Assembly (NCBI RefSeq): GCF_934754925.1
Contig: NZ_CAKVJA010000013.1
Span: 1 to 59,293 of the forward strand
DNA length: 59,293 nucleotides
From: an uncultured Clostridium sp.
Lineage (GTDB): Bacteria; Bacillota; Clostridia; Clostridiales; Clostridiaceae
Reading direction: 5' to 3'
The position numbers and the translations under genes are program-made. Below are positions 42,976-51,545 of the stretch, in pieces (within the stretch, counting starts at the first letter, position 1; each line of letters begins with the position of its first letter). Under the pieces are notes generated by a model. That model made no database searches. It was not told the DNA's origin and saw only the letters and a list, made by a program, of their open reading frames with translations.

Positions 42976-43749
42976 ATGAGAAGTAATATTGAAATGAAAA
43001 ATAAATTGACTTTAGTATCTGAATTAGGAGATGAATCTAAATTTCAGATTTTAAAATATAATGAACTTAGTGGAGTAAATAGAGTAGAAAGTATATTAGC
43101 TATTAAGAAAATAGAGAATACAGGGCAAAGGCTTAAGCAAGTAAGAATATTGTTAAATGAAAGTGCTGTAAAAATACAAAACAATGAGTTAAGTTATATG
43201 AAAGGGTATATTGAAAGAAGTGATTTGGTTCATGAATATAAGGGAATTAAAAAATTAATATTTGATTCTAAGAAAGTAATAGCTAGTAAAGATAAAACAA
43301 TATTTAAAGGAACTGGAGAAATTTTACTAAAATCTAGTTTTAGTGATTTTACATTGGTAGAATTAGTTGATGAAGAAATAATAATTAGTGATTCAATGTT
43401 TTATGCATGTGATGAAGAAATTGATATAAAAACCATAAAGGATAATGATAAAGAAATAAAGCTTAATGGAAGTGGAGTTGTGGTATTAAAGTTACCAGTT
43501 TCAGAAAAGGAAATAATAAGGTGTAAGTTATTTAATGATAGACTAACTGTTAATGAAGATTTAGTTATATTAAAAAGTAGTAATATTAATGTTGGTTTTG
43601 AAAAGTATTCAAATGTAGTAGATGATAATATTGAGCAGAGTATTAATACTTTTTACTATGGTATAGGAGAAGTATGGTTATTGCCAACTAGAAGTATATA
43701 TGATAAATATGTTAAAATAAATTGTTGTTTAGAAGAGTTTGATGAATAA
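42976..43749 (+). CDS. AIM24 family protein
   Basis: Encodes 257 residues. The second half has the repeated beta-strand pattern of the AIM24/DUF124 fold: FKGTGEILLKSSFSDFTLVEL, then LNGSGVVVLKLPVS, then CKLFNDRLTVNEDLVILKSSNI. The fold resembles the TRAP-like beta ring; the function is unknown. The ATG at 42976 follows GGAGGG by only 3 nt, closer than usual; the next Met (42994) is 21 nt away. No partner gene identifies its role. Confidence 0.75.
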   Translation: MRSNIEMKNKLTLVSELGDESKFQILKYNELSGVNRVESILAIKKIENTGQRLKQVRILLNESAVKIQNNELSYMKGYIERSDLVHEYKGIKKLIFDSKKVIASKDKTIFKGTGEILLKSSFSDFTLVELVDEEIIISDSMFYACDEEIDIKTIKDNDKEIKLNGSGVVVLKLPVSEKEIIRCKLFNDRLTVNEDLVILKSSNINVGFEKYSNVVDDNIEQSINTFYYGIGEVWLLPTRSIYDKYVKINCCLEEFDE

Positions 43750-43766
43750 ACAAAAGAAAAATATGA

Positions 43767-43814
43767 ATTACACCTTAAATTTAGTACGCTAAAGTGTTAA
43801 AATTAAGATGTAAT
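43767..43814. promoter_or_regulatory. Inverted repeat upstream of the TrpR-like gene
   Basis: A 48-bp imperfect palindrome: the arms 43767-43782 and 43799-43814 match at 14 of 16 positions. Its centre holds a perfect smaller palindrome TTTAG-TACG-CTAAA (43780-43793). It ends 7 bp before the SD of the TrpR-like gene. It may be an operator, possibly for autoregulation, or an RNA hairpin. The TAGTACG centre is reminiscent of E. coli trp operators, but this is not proof. Confidence 0.45.
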
Positions 43815-43832
43815 CTAAATAGGAGTGATAAT

Positions 43833-44135
43833 ATGGGCCTAAAAGAGTTAGAATTTAAAAATGATTTAGATATGCTATTTCAAGCAATTTTAGAATTAGA
43901 AAATATAGATGAATGTTATAAATTTTTTGAAGATATTGCAACTATTACAGAGCTAAAGTCTATATCTCAGAGAATTCAAGTAGCAAAAATGCTTAGAGAA
44001 AAACGCGTTTATACAGAAATAGCAGAAACAACAGGTGCTAGCACAGCAACTATAAGTAGAGTTAATAAGTGCCTTAATTATGGGCAAGGTGGTTATGATA
44101 TAGTATTAGATAGAATTAACTCTAAAGATAAATAA
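43833..44135 (+). CDS. TrpR-like protein, YerC/YecD family
   Basis: Encodes 100 residues, nearly all helical. The C-terminal part has a helix-turn-helix of the Trp repressor type (IAETTGASTATISRVNKCLNYG, residues of about 66-87). Family members occur in most Firmicutes; the regulon is unknown. The ATG at 43833 follows AGGAGTGAT. The frame extends upstream to 43794 through the inverted repeat and is rejected. It lies before glmM. Confidence 0.88.
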   Translation: MGLKELEFKNDLDMLFQAILELENIDECYKFFEDIATITELKSISQRIQVAKMLREKRVYTEIAETTGASTATISRVNKCLNYGQGGYDIVLDRINSKDK

Positions 44136-44170
44136 GCTATAAAGCATAATAAATACAAGCTTATATGCTA

Positions 44171-44199
44171 TTGTAAAAAAACGGAATAAAGGATATACT
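44171..44199 (+). promoter_or_regulatory. Candidate promoter of glmM
   Basis: TTGTAA (44171-44176) and TATACT (44194-44199) are 17 bp apart, 40 bp before the glmM start. No terminator separates yerC from glmM, so readthrough may also contribute. Confidence 0.6.
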
Positions 44200-44238
44200 A
44201 TAAGAGTTAAATTGAAATAAATAAGTGAGGTATTATAT

Positions 44239-45582
44239 ATGAGTAGAATGTTCGGAACAGATGGTGTTAGAGGAATAGCTAATACAGAATTAACAGCAGA
44301 ATTAGCTTATAGTTTAGGAAGAGCAGGTGCATTTGTTTTAACAGAAGGGACACATAAACCTAAAATATTAGTTGCTAAGGATACTAGAATATCAGGAGAT
44401 ATGTTAGAAGCAGCTTTAGTTGCAGGTATTCTTTCAGTTGGAGCAGAGGCTGTAATTTTAGGTGTAGTTCCAACACCTGCAGTAGCTCATTTAACAAGAG
44501 AATACAATGCAGATGCAGGAGTTATGATTTCAGCATCACATAATCCAGTTGAATACAATGGAATTAAATTCTTTGATGGTAGAGGATATAAGTTATCTGA
44601 TGAATTAGAAGATCAAATACAAGCTGTAATAGAAAGTAATTTTGAGGGTGTTCCAAGTCCTGTTGGAGGAGCTGTTGGAAGATCATATACTGAGGAAACA
44701 GCATTAAGAGAATATATAGATTATGCAATGAGCACAATTAAAACTGATTTAAAAGGACTTAGAGTAGCCTTAGATTGTGCAAATGGTGCAGCTTATAAGG
44801 CAGCAGTTAAAGCATTTAGAGCTTTAGGTGCTAGAGTTTATGTAATCAATGATAATCCAGATGGAAACAATATAAATGAAAATTGTGGGTCAACTCACAT
44901 GGAAGAGTTAATGGATTATGTTGTAAGAAAAAATTGTGATATTGGATTTGCTTTTGATGGAGATGCTGATAGATGTTTAGCTGTTGACGAGAAAGGAAAT
45001 ATGATAAATGGTGATTTCTTATTAACGATTTGTGCAAAGGCTTTAAAGGAATCAGGAAGATTAAAAGATGATACTTTAGTAGTAACAGTAATGAGCAATT
45101 TAGGATTAGATATTGCTGCTAAGAGAGAAGGAATTAATTTAGTTAAGACTAAAGTTGGAGATAGATATGTACTTGAAGAGATGCTTAAAGAAAATTATAT
45201 ATTAGGTGGAGAGCAATCAGGTCACATAATATTCTTACATCATAATACTACTGGGGACGGATTAGTTACTGCACTTCAAATTGCAGCAATACTTAAGGAA
45301 AGTGGTAAAACTTTTAGTGAATTAGCTGGAGTAATGAAAGAATTACCACAAGTATTAGTTAATGCTAAGGTTCCAAATGAAAAGAAGAATATTTATTTAG
45401 AAGATAAAGAAATAATTGATGCTATAAATGCTGTTGAGTCAAAGCTTAATGGTGTAGGAAGAGTTCTTATAAGACCATCAGGAACTGAACCATTAGTAAG
45501 AGTTATGCTTGAGGGAGAAAATCAAGAAGAAATAAATGCAATGGCAAATAGCTTGGTAGATTTAATATTAAGTAAAATTTAA
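44239..45582 (+). CDS. glmM: Phosphoglucosamine mutase
   Basis: Encodes 447 residues; converts glucosamine-6-phosphate to glucosamine-1-phosphate for peptidoglycan precursor synthesis. The active-site serine is in VMISASHNPVEYNG (about residue 100). The metal-binding loop FDGDADR, the sugar-binding GGEQSGH and the phosphate-binding RPSGTEPLVRVM are present. CdaA, CdaR and GlmM interact in other Firmicutes, though here glmM is separate from cdaAR. Confidence 0.96.
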   Translation: MSRMFGTDGVRGIANTELTAELAYSLGRAGAFVLTEGTHKPKILVAKDTRISGDMLEAALVAGILSVGAEAVILGVVPTPAVAHLTREYNADAGVMISASHNPVEYNGIKFFDGRGYKLSDELEDQIQAVIESNFEGVPSPVGGAVGRSYTEETALREYIDYAMSTIKTDLKGLRVALDCANGAAYKAAVKAFRALGARVYVINDNPDGNNINENCGSTHMEELMDYVVRKNCDIGFAFDGDADRCLAVDEKGNMINGDFLLTICAKALKESGRLKDDTLVVTVMSNLGLDIAAKREGINLVKTKVGDRYVLEEMLKENYILGGEQSGHIIFLHHNTTGDGLVTALQIAAILKESGKTFSELAGVMKELPQVLVNAKVPNEKKNIYLEDKEIIDAINAVESKLNGVGRVLIRPSGTEPLVRVMLEGENQEEINAMANSLVDLILSKI

Positions 45583-45588
45583 TATATT

Positions 45589-45624
45589 AAAAAGTTAATG
45601 TTTTTATAGACATTAACTTTTTTT
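45589..45624 (+). terminator. Terminator after glmM
   Basis: AAAAAGTTAATG (45589-45600) pairs with CATTAACTTTTT (45611-45622) around a 10-nt loop and ends in T residues. The following 200 bp, up to the ilv promoter, contain no gene. Confidence 0.88.
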
Positions 45625-45830
45625 TGTGAAAATTTACGAAATTATAATACAACTCTAAAATTCCTATACAAATTTTAAGATTAATAAATTTATATATTAT
45701 TAATATGGTATTGTTTTTAAAATAAAAATAGAAATATATTAATAAGTTGGATTAAATATTAATAAAATATTAAAAAATATTTAAAAAGTAAGAAAAATAT
45801 AATTAATTTACTAAAAATATAAAGAGCGTA

Positions 45831-45860
45831 TTGACAGAATATAAAAATAAAGAGTAAGAT
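45831..45860 (+). promoter_or_regulatory. Promoter of the ilv operon
   Basis: A perfect TTGACA (45831-45836) with TAAGAT (45855-45860) at 18-bp spacing. Transcription would start near 45867, 35 nt before T-box stem I. Confidence 0.7.
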
Positions 45861-45901
45861 ATTAACAATAGAATATTTTGGAAGTTCTTTTGAAAAATAA
45901 A

Positions 45902-46141
45902 AGCTGTGATAGAGATGCTTATTTAGGCAAAAAAGTTTCAGAGAGTCCATGGATGCTGCGAATGGATACTTTAACTAAATAACGATCACTCTTGAGCTGT
46001 ATCCTGAACATTAGTTAATAATAAGTAGGGAGTTACCGGTAAGCACCGTTAAATGCAAGGGTTTGTTGGAACCTAGTGATATTAATGATGAGGAATTTTA
46101 TCCCACCGTTATGATTTTATCATTAAGGGTGGGATTTTTTT
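45902..46141 (+). promoter_or_regulatory. T-box riboswitch with isoleucine (AUC) specifier
   Basis: Stem I is clear: AGCT (45902-45905) with AGCT (45995-45998), AGAG (45911-45914) with CTCT (45989-45992), TTATTTAG (45919-45926) with CTAAATAA (45975-45982), AAAGT/ACTTT and TCCA/TGGA around AGAGAG and a GATGCTGCGAA apical loop. The specifier ATC (45985-45987) precedes ACTCTTGAG, as in other T-boxes, and reads Ile. A CGGT/ACCG stem III hairpin follows. The terminator pairs ATCCCACC (46100-46107) with GGTGGGAT (46128-46135) plus a T-run. The antiterminator region (AAGGG...TGGAACC, 46057-46073) departs from consensus. Confidence 0.88.
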
Positions 46142-46200
46142 AACCTAATTTAGAACCATTTTGTTCAATAATTACAAATTATTTCATTGGGGGTATTAAA

Positions 46201-46713
46201 ATGGAAAGACATGTTTTATCTGTCTTAGTTAGGAATTCTTCAGGAGTACTAACAAGAGTTTCAGGATTATTTGCAAGAAGAGGATTTAATATTGATAGTT
46301 TAACTGTTGGAAGAACAGAAAATCCAGAGATTTCAAGAATGACTATTACCTTAAACGGAAGTGAAGATGTTTTAGAACAATTTACTAAACAGTTAAATAA
46401 GCTAGAAGATGTTTTAAGAGTATTAAATTTAAAATTTGAAAATTCGGTATATAGGGAATTAGTACTTATTAAAGTTAAAGCTGATGCTGAGCAAAGAGCA
46501 GCAGTAAATGAAGTAGTAAAAATATTTAGAAGTAAAATAATAGATGTTTCTCCAGAAACGTTAACTATTGAATTAACAGGGGATGAAAGTAAAATAAACG
46601 CTCTTATAAAGCTTTTAGAAGAGTATGAAATAAAAGAATTAGTAAGAACAGGAGTATGTGCATTAGAAAGGGGATCTAATGATATAACAGATTACTGTGA
46701 AATATTTAATTAG
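46201..46713 (+). CDS. ilvN: Acetolactate synthase small (regulatory) subunit
   Basis: Encodes 170 residues: an N-terminal ACT domain (HVLSVLVRNSSGVLTRVSGLFARRGFNI, residues of about 4-31) and a C-terminal domain (residues of about 80-160). It activates IlvB and confers feedback inhibition by branched-chain amino acids. GGGGGT precedes the ATG. It is the first gene after the T-box, but its catalytic partner ilvB lies seven genes later, which is unusual. Confidence 0.94.
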   Translation: MERHVLSVLVRNSSGVLTRVSGLFARRGFNIDSLTVGRTENPEISRMTITLNGSEDVLEQFTKQLNKLEDVLRVLNLKFENSVYRELVLIKVKADAEQRAAVNEVVKIFRSKIIDVSPETLTIELTGDESKINALIKLLEEYEIKELVRTGVCALERGSNDITDYCEIFN

Positions 46714-46737
46714 TTAGTAGTTAGGAGCAAGGGGAAT

Positions 46738-46796
46738 AAGTGATAATTTGAAAGTTAAAGATAAAACTTGCCGTTTGTCACTTAAAACTTGAAACT
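46738..46796. repeat. Intergenic inverted-repeat element, copy A (ilvN-cimA)
   Basis: Left arm AAGTGATAA (46738-46746) and right arm with AACTTG (46765-46770), TTGTCACTT (46775-46783) and AACTTGAAACT. The 15-mer TTGTCACTTAAAACT (46775-46789) is identical in copy B. The left arm is more degenerate than the right. The element ends about 4 bp before the cimA SD. Confidence 0.7.
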
Positions 46797-46817
46797 AAAA
46801 AAGGGGGCTTTTTAAAT

Positions 46818-48410
46818 TTGAATAGATATATAGAAATTTTTGATTCTACCTTAAGGGATGGTGCCCAGGGACAAGGTATATCATTTTCCTTGGAAGATAA
46901 GCTGAAAATAGTCAAAGCTTTAGATGAGGTGGGGATTGATTATATAGAGGCTGGTAATCCAGGATCAAATCCTAAAGATATGGAATTTTTTAAAGTAGTA
47001 AAAGATATAAAATTAAAGAATTCTAGATTAGTGGCATTTGGGGCTACAAGAAAACCAGATATAAAAGTTGAAGATGATGTAAATATAAAAAGTTTAATAG
47101 AAGCAAATACGGATGTAGTATCTATATTTGGTAAATCATCAGCTTTTCAGGTTACTGACATATTAAAAACATCTTTATCAGAAAATTTAAAGATGATAGA
47201 AGAAACTATAAAATACTTAAAAAAAATTAATAAAGAAGTAATATTTGATGCAGAACATTTCTTTGATGGATATAAAGAAAATAGTGAATATGCTATGTCT
47301 ACTTTAAGGGTTGCAAAAGAGGCAGGAGCAAAAACTTTAGTCTTATGTGATACTAATGGTGGAACATTGCCTAGTGAAATAAAAGAAATAACATTTGAAG
47401 TTGAGAAAAAGTTTGGAAATATGATAGGAATACATTGTCACAATGATATAGGAATGGCAGTGGCAAATTCAATAATATCAATAGAATCAGGCGTATCACA
47501 TATTCAAGGAACTTTTATTGGGGTAGGAGAACGTTGTGGAAATACTAATTTAAGCACTGTAATTCCAACAATAGCACTTAAAATGGATTTTAATATAAAA
47601 TCAAAGAACTATTTAAAAGAACTAACAGCAAAGGCTAGATATATTTCAGAGATATCAAATATTCAATTGGAAGATTCAGCCCCTTACATTGGTAAATCTG
47701 CATTTGCACATAAGGGAGGTATGCATATAGATGCTATTTGTAAAGCAACTCAATCTTATGAGCATATAAAACCAGAGGTGGTTGGCAATAAAAGAAGGTT
47801 TTTACTATCAGAGGTAAGTGGTAAAAGTACAGTTTTACAAGAAATACACAAAATTTTTCCAAGTGTTAAGAAAGATGGAGAAGAGGTTAAAAAAGTTACT
47901 AAAAGATTGAAGGAACTAGAGTATGAAGGCTATCAATTTGAAGGTGCAGAAGGTACTGTTGAGTTATTAATAAGAAAAACAATAGGTAAGTACAGGCCGT
48001 TTTTTAAGTTAAATCATTTTAAAACAATGGGAGAAAATCCATGGAATAATGGAGAATTTAGCTCAACAGCATTAATTAATATAACTGTTGATGGAAAAAC
48101 TGAAATGACAGCAGCTGAGGGTGATGGACCTGTAAATGCTTTAGATAAAGCACTAAGAAAAGCATTAGAGGTATTTTATCCAGAGCTAAAAGAGGTTAAA
48201 TTAGTTGACTATAAAGTTAGGGTTTTAGATTCAGAAAGTACTACAGGTGCAAAAGTTAGAGTATTAATAGAAAGTACTGATGGCAACGAAAGTTGGAGTA
48301 CAGTTGGGGTATCTAAAGATGTAATTCAAGCAAGTTGGATTGCATTAGTTGATTCAATAGAGTATAAGCTTATAAAAGATATTGAAAGAAAAGCAAAAGC
48401 ATATTTTTAA
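46818..48410 (+). CDS. cimA: Citramalate synthase
   Basis: Encodes 530 residues from TTG, about 10 nt after AAAGGGGG. It condenses acetyl-CoA and pyruvate to citramalate, the first step of threonine-independent isoleucine synthesis. The HMGL-like barrel has DSTLRDGAQG (LeuA has DTTLRDGEQ) and the metal ligands in GIHCHNDIG. A C-terminal LeuA-type regulatory domain occupies about 390-530. The length and the DSTLRDGAQ signature favour CimA over 2-isopropylmalate synthase. An Ile T-box upstream agrees. Confidence 0.9.
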   Translation: MNRYIEIFDSTLRDGAQGQGISFSLEDKLKIVKALDEVGIDYIEAGNPGSNPKDMEFFKVVKDIKLKNSRLVAFGATRKPDIKVEDDVNIKSLIEANTDVVSIFGKSSAFQVTDILKTSLSENLKMIEETIKYLKKINKEVIFDAEHFFDGYKENSEYAMSTLRVAKEAGAKTLVLCDTNGGTLPSEIKEITFEVEKKFGNMIGIHCHNDIGMAVANSIISIESGVSHIQGTFIGVGERCGNTNLSTVIPTIALKMDFNIKSKNYLKELTAKARYISEISNIQLEDSAPYIGKSAFAHKGGMHIDAICKATQSYEHIKPEVVGNKRRFLLSEVSGKSTVLQEIHKIFPSVKKDGEEVKKVTKRLKELEYEGYQFEGAEGTVELLIRKTIGKYRPFFKLNHFKTMGENPWNNGEFSSTALINITVDGKTEMTAAEGDGPVNALDKALRKALEVFYPELKEVKLVDYKVRVLDSESTTGAKVRVLIESTDGNESWSTVGVSKDVIQASWIALVDSIEYKLIKDIERKAKAYF

Positions 48411-48424
48411 AGGGGGAAACACTC

Positions 48425-49684
48425 ATGGCAATGACAATGACACAAAAAATATTAGCTGCACATGCAGGATTAGAAAGCGTAAAAGCAGGGCAATTAATAG
48501 AAGCAAATTTAGATTTAGTATTAGGAAATGATATTACTTCTCCTGTTGCAGTAAAGGAATTTAAAAAGTTTGGGGTAAAAAAAGTATTCGATAAGGATAA
48601 GATAGCAATTGTTCCAGATCACTTTACTCCTAATAAAGATATAAAGGCAGCAGAGCAGTGTAAATTTATTAGAGAGTTTTCAAGAGAAAAGGGAATAACA
48701 AATTTCTTTGAAATAGGTGAAATGGGGATAGAGCATTGTTTATTACCAGAGAAAGGATTAGTGGTTGCTGGTGATGTAGTCATTGGGGCTGATTCTCATA
48801 CATGTACTTATGGTGCATTAGGAGCCTTTTCTACTGGAATAGGTTCAACAGATATGGCTGCTGGAATGGCTACAGGAAAGTGTTGGTTTAAGGTGCCTTC
48901 GGCATTAAAGTTTATTTTAAAAGGAAAACCATCAAAGTGGGTAAGTGGAAAAGATGTAATACTTCATATTATTGGAATGATAGGGGTAGATGGAGCTTTA
49001 TATAAATCAATGGAATTTTTCGGAGATGGACTTAGTTATTTATCAATGGATGATAGATTTACAATGGCAAATATGGCTATTGAAGCTGGAGGAAAGAATG
49101 GTATATTCCCAGTAGATGAAAAAACAATTGAATATTTAAAAGAACATGGAAAGAAGGAATGGAAAGTATATGAAGCTGATGAAGATGCTAAATATGACGA
49201 AGTTTATGAAATAGATTTATCTACTTTAAGGCCAACAGTTGCATTCCCACACTTACCAGATAATACAAGAACTATTGATGAAGTTGGGGATATAGATATA
49301 GATCAAGCTGTAATAGGATCATGTACAAATGGAAGAATTTCAGATTTAAGAATTGCAAGAGATATCTTAAAGGGAAAAAAGGTAAACAAGAGAGTTAGAT
49401 GTATAGTGTTCCCTGGAACTCAAAAAATTTATTTACAAGCATTAGAAGAAGGAATAATAAAGGATTTAATAGAGGCAGGAGCAGTTGTTTCAACACCAAC
49501 TTGTGGACCATGCTTAGGTGGACATATGGGTATATTAGCTAAGGGTGAAAGAGCAATTTCAACTACTAATAGAAACTTTGTAGGAAGAATGGGACATGTT
49601 GAATCAGAAGTTTATTTAGCAAGTCCAGCAGTTGCAGCAGCTTCAGCAATAACAGGAAAAATAACAAATCCGGAAACACTTTAA
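48425..49684 (+). CDS. leuC: 3-isopropylmalate/citramalate dehydratase large subunit
   Basis: Encodes 419 residues of the short (LeuC2/HacA-like) type. It isomerises citramalate to 3-methylmalate, and probably isopropylmalate as well. Iron-sulfur cysteines are in VIGSCTNGR and TPTCGPCLGG; GADSHTCTYGALGAFSTGIGS is also diagnostic. The ATG follows AAGGGGGAAAC and lies 14 bp after cimA. leuD follows 14 bp downstream. Confidence 0.93.
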   Translation: MAMTMTQKILAAHAGLESVKAGQLIEANLDLVLGNDITSPVAVKEFKKFGVKKVFDKDKIAIVPDHFTPNKDIKAAEQCKFIREFSREKGITNFFEIGEMGIEHCLLPEKGLVVAGDVVIGADSHTCTYGALGAFSTGIGSTDMAAGMATGKCWFKVPSALKFILKGKPSKWVSGKDVILHIIGMIGVDGALYKSMEFFGDGLSYLSMDDRFTMANMAIEAGGKNGIFPVDEKTIEYLKEHGKKEWKVYEADEDAKYDEVYEIDLSTLRPTVAFPHLPDNTRTIDEVGDIDIDQAVIGSCTNGRISDLRIARDILKGKKVNKRVRCIVFPGTQKIYLQALEEGIIKDLIEAGAVVSTPTCGPCLGGHMGILAKGERAISTTNRNFVGRMGHVESEVYLASPAVAAASAITGKITNPETL

Positions 49685-49698
49685 GGGGGTAAATAAAT

Positions 49699-50193
49699 AT
49701 GAAAGCAACAGGAAGAGTTTTTAAATATGGAGATAACGTAGATACAGATGTAATTATACCAGCAAGATATTTAAATACATCAGATCCAAAGGAATTAGCA
49801 GCACATTGTATGGAAGATATAGATTTAAATTTTGCAAAGGAAGTTCAAGAAGGAGATATTATAGTTGCAAATAAAAATTTTGGGTGTGGTTCGTCAAGAG
49901 AGCATGCACCTATAGCCATTAAAGAAAGTGGAGTTAGTTGTGTTATAGCATCAACTTTTGCGAGAATTTTCTATAGAAACGCTATTAATATTGGTTTACC
50001 AATTCTTGAATGTGACCAAGCAGTTAAAAGTATTGAAGCAGGAGATAAGTTAGAGGTAAATTTTGATACTGGAGTTATTAAAAATCTAACTAAAAATGAG
50101 CAGTATCAAGGGGAAGCATTCCCAGAATTTATGCAAAAAATAATAAATAGTAATGGTCTTATAGGATATATAAAAAATTCTAAAGAAAAATAA
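49699..50193 (+). CDS. leuD: 3-isopropylmalate/citramalate dehydratase small subunit
   Basis: Encodes 164 residues. It is the swivel domain that completes the LeuCD active site. The NVDTDVIIPARYL motif, the FGCGSSREHAPIAIK substrate-binding loop and the ASTFARIFYRNAINIGLPILE segment are intact. It starts after TAAGGGGGTAA. A 116-bp AT-rich gap without repeat element or terminator separates it from leuB. Confidence 0.94.
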   Translation: MKATGRVFKYGDNVDTDVIIPARYLNTSDPKELAAHCMEDIDLNFAKEVQEGDIIVANKNFGCGSSREHAPIAIKESGVSCVIASTFARIFYRNAINIGLPILECDQAVKSIEAGDKLEVNFDTGVIKNLTKNEQYQGEAFPEFMQKIINSNGLIGYIKNSKEK

Positions 50194-50309
50194 TAGATTA
50201 TTAAATTAAAAATATGAGGCAATAAGTATAAAAAGTAAATTGAGTACATTTTATAGATTAAAAAATAAAGGTTGTACTTAGTTTATAGGGTAATTAAGGG
50301 GGATAAATT

Positions 50310-51380
50310 ATGAATTTTAATATAGCGGTTATACCAGGGGATGGAATAGGGCCAGAGGTTATAGATGAATCAATAAAAGTATTAAGTAAGATTGAAGAAA
50401 AATATAATCATAATTTTGAGTTTGAATTTTTACAAGCAGGTGGATGTGCAATAGATAGTTTAGGAACACCATTACCAGATAAGACTTTAGAGGTTTGTAA
50501 AAAAAGTGATGCAGTACTTTTAGGTGCTGTTGGAGGACCTAAATGGGATGATCCTAATGCAAAAGTAAGACCAGAGCAAGCCTTATTAGGATTAAGAGGT
50601 GGATTAAATTTATATTGTAATTTAAGACCTGCACTTTTATATAAAGCATTAAAAGAAGCATCACCATTAAAAGATACAATTATTGGGGATGGAATTGATA
50701 TTTGTGTTGTAAGAGAACTTACTGGAGGAATTTACTTCGGCGAGAGAGGCAGAGATGTTGTTGATGGAGTTGTTTCAGCATATGATACTGAAAGATATAA
50801 TATAGAAGAAATAGAAAGAATAGTAAAAATAGGCTTTGATACAGCAATGAAGAGAAATAAGAAATTAACAAGTGTTGATAAGGCTAATATATTAGAAAGT
50901 TCTAGATTATGGAGAAGTGTAGTAGAAAAAATGTCTAAAGAATATCCAGAAGTAGAAGTTAATCATTTATATATTGATAATGCTTCTATGCAATTAGTTA
51001 AAGATCCTAGACAATTTGATGTTATTGTTACTTCAAATATGTTTGGAGATATATTATCTGATGAAGCATCAATGATTACTGGATCAATAGGAATGTTACC
51101 TTCAGCATCTTTAGGTAAAGGTAATTTAGGAATGTATGAACCAATACATGGTTCTGCACCTGATATTGCAGGGAAAGGAATAGCAAATCCACTGGCAACA
51201 ATTCTTTCTACGGCTATGATGTTAAGATATAGCTTTAATTTAGAAAATGAAGCAAATGATATAGAAAATGCAGTAGTTAAAGTTTTAGAAGAAGGTTATA
51301 GAACTGGGGATATTAGTAGTGAAGGTACTATTCTTGTTGGTACTAAGGAAATGGGAACGCTTGTTGTAGAGAGAATTTAG
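50310..51380 (+). CDS. leuB: 3-isopropylmalate/3-methylmalate dehydrogenase
   Basis: Encodes 356 residues. NAD-dependent oxidative decarboxylation gives 2-oxobutyrate in the citramalate route, or 2-oxoisocaproate in the leucine route. IPGDGIGPEV, RGGLNLYCNLRPA, VRELTGGIYFGERGR and SNMFGDILSDEASMITGSIGMLPSASL are all typical. The SD AAGGGGGAT precedes the ATG. The stop codon abuts repeat copy B. Confidence 0.94.
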   Translation: MNFNIAVIPGDGIGPEVIDESIKVLSKIEEKYNHNFEFEFLQAGGCAIDSLGTPLPDKTLEVCKKSDAVLLGAVGGPKWDDPNAKVRPEQALLGLRGGLNLYCNLRPALLYKALKEASPLKDTIIGDGIDICVVRELTGGIYFGERGRDVVDGVVSAYDTERYNIEEIERIVKIGFDTAMKRNKKLTSVDKANILESSRLWRSVVEKMSKEYPEVEVNHLYIDNASMQLVKDPRQFDVIVTSNMFGDILSDEASMITGSIGMLPSASLGKGNLGMYEPIHGSAPDIAGKGIANPLATILSTAMMLRYSFNLENEANDIENAVVKVLEEGYRTGDISSEGTILVGTKEMGTLVVERI

Positions 51381-51527
51381 TAAGTGGCAAGAGTTGGTGA
51401 GTGACAAGTTGCAAGTGATAAGTGACAAGTTAAGGAGGAAACTCCTGGGGAGTTTCAAAAATATATAATTTTGTATTAACTAAATTTACTCTGAAAACTT
51501 GCTACTTGAAACTTGTCACTTAAAACT
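51381..51527. repeat. Intergenic inverted-repeat element, copy B (leuB-ilvD)
   Basis: Left arm: AGTGACAAGTT at 51400-51410 and again at 51421-51431, with GTGGCAAG at 51384-51391. Right arm: AACTTGTCACT (51510-51520), the exact reverse complement, followed by TAAAACT. The interior has two mutually exclusive hairpins: AGGAG/CTCCT (51433-51446) and GAAACTCC/GGAGTTTC (51438-51456). The element fills the gap from the leuB stop to 6-7 bp before the ilvD SD. Confidence 0.85.
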
Positions 51528-51545
51528 AATTACGGAGGGATTTAA

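Noticed and set aside
45759..45950. 63-residue minus-strand frame
   Set aside because: It overlaps the ilv promoter and T-box stem I and is low-complexity (Leu/Phe/Tyr-rich).
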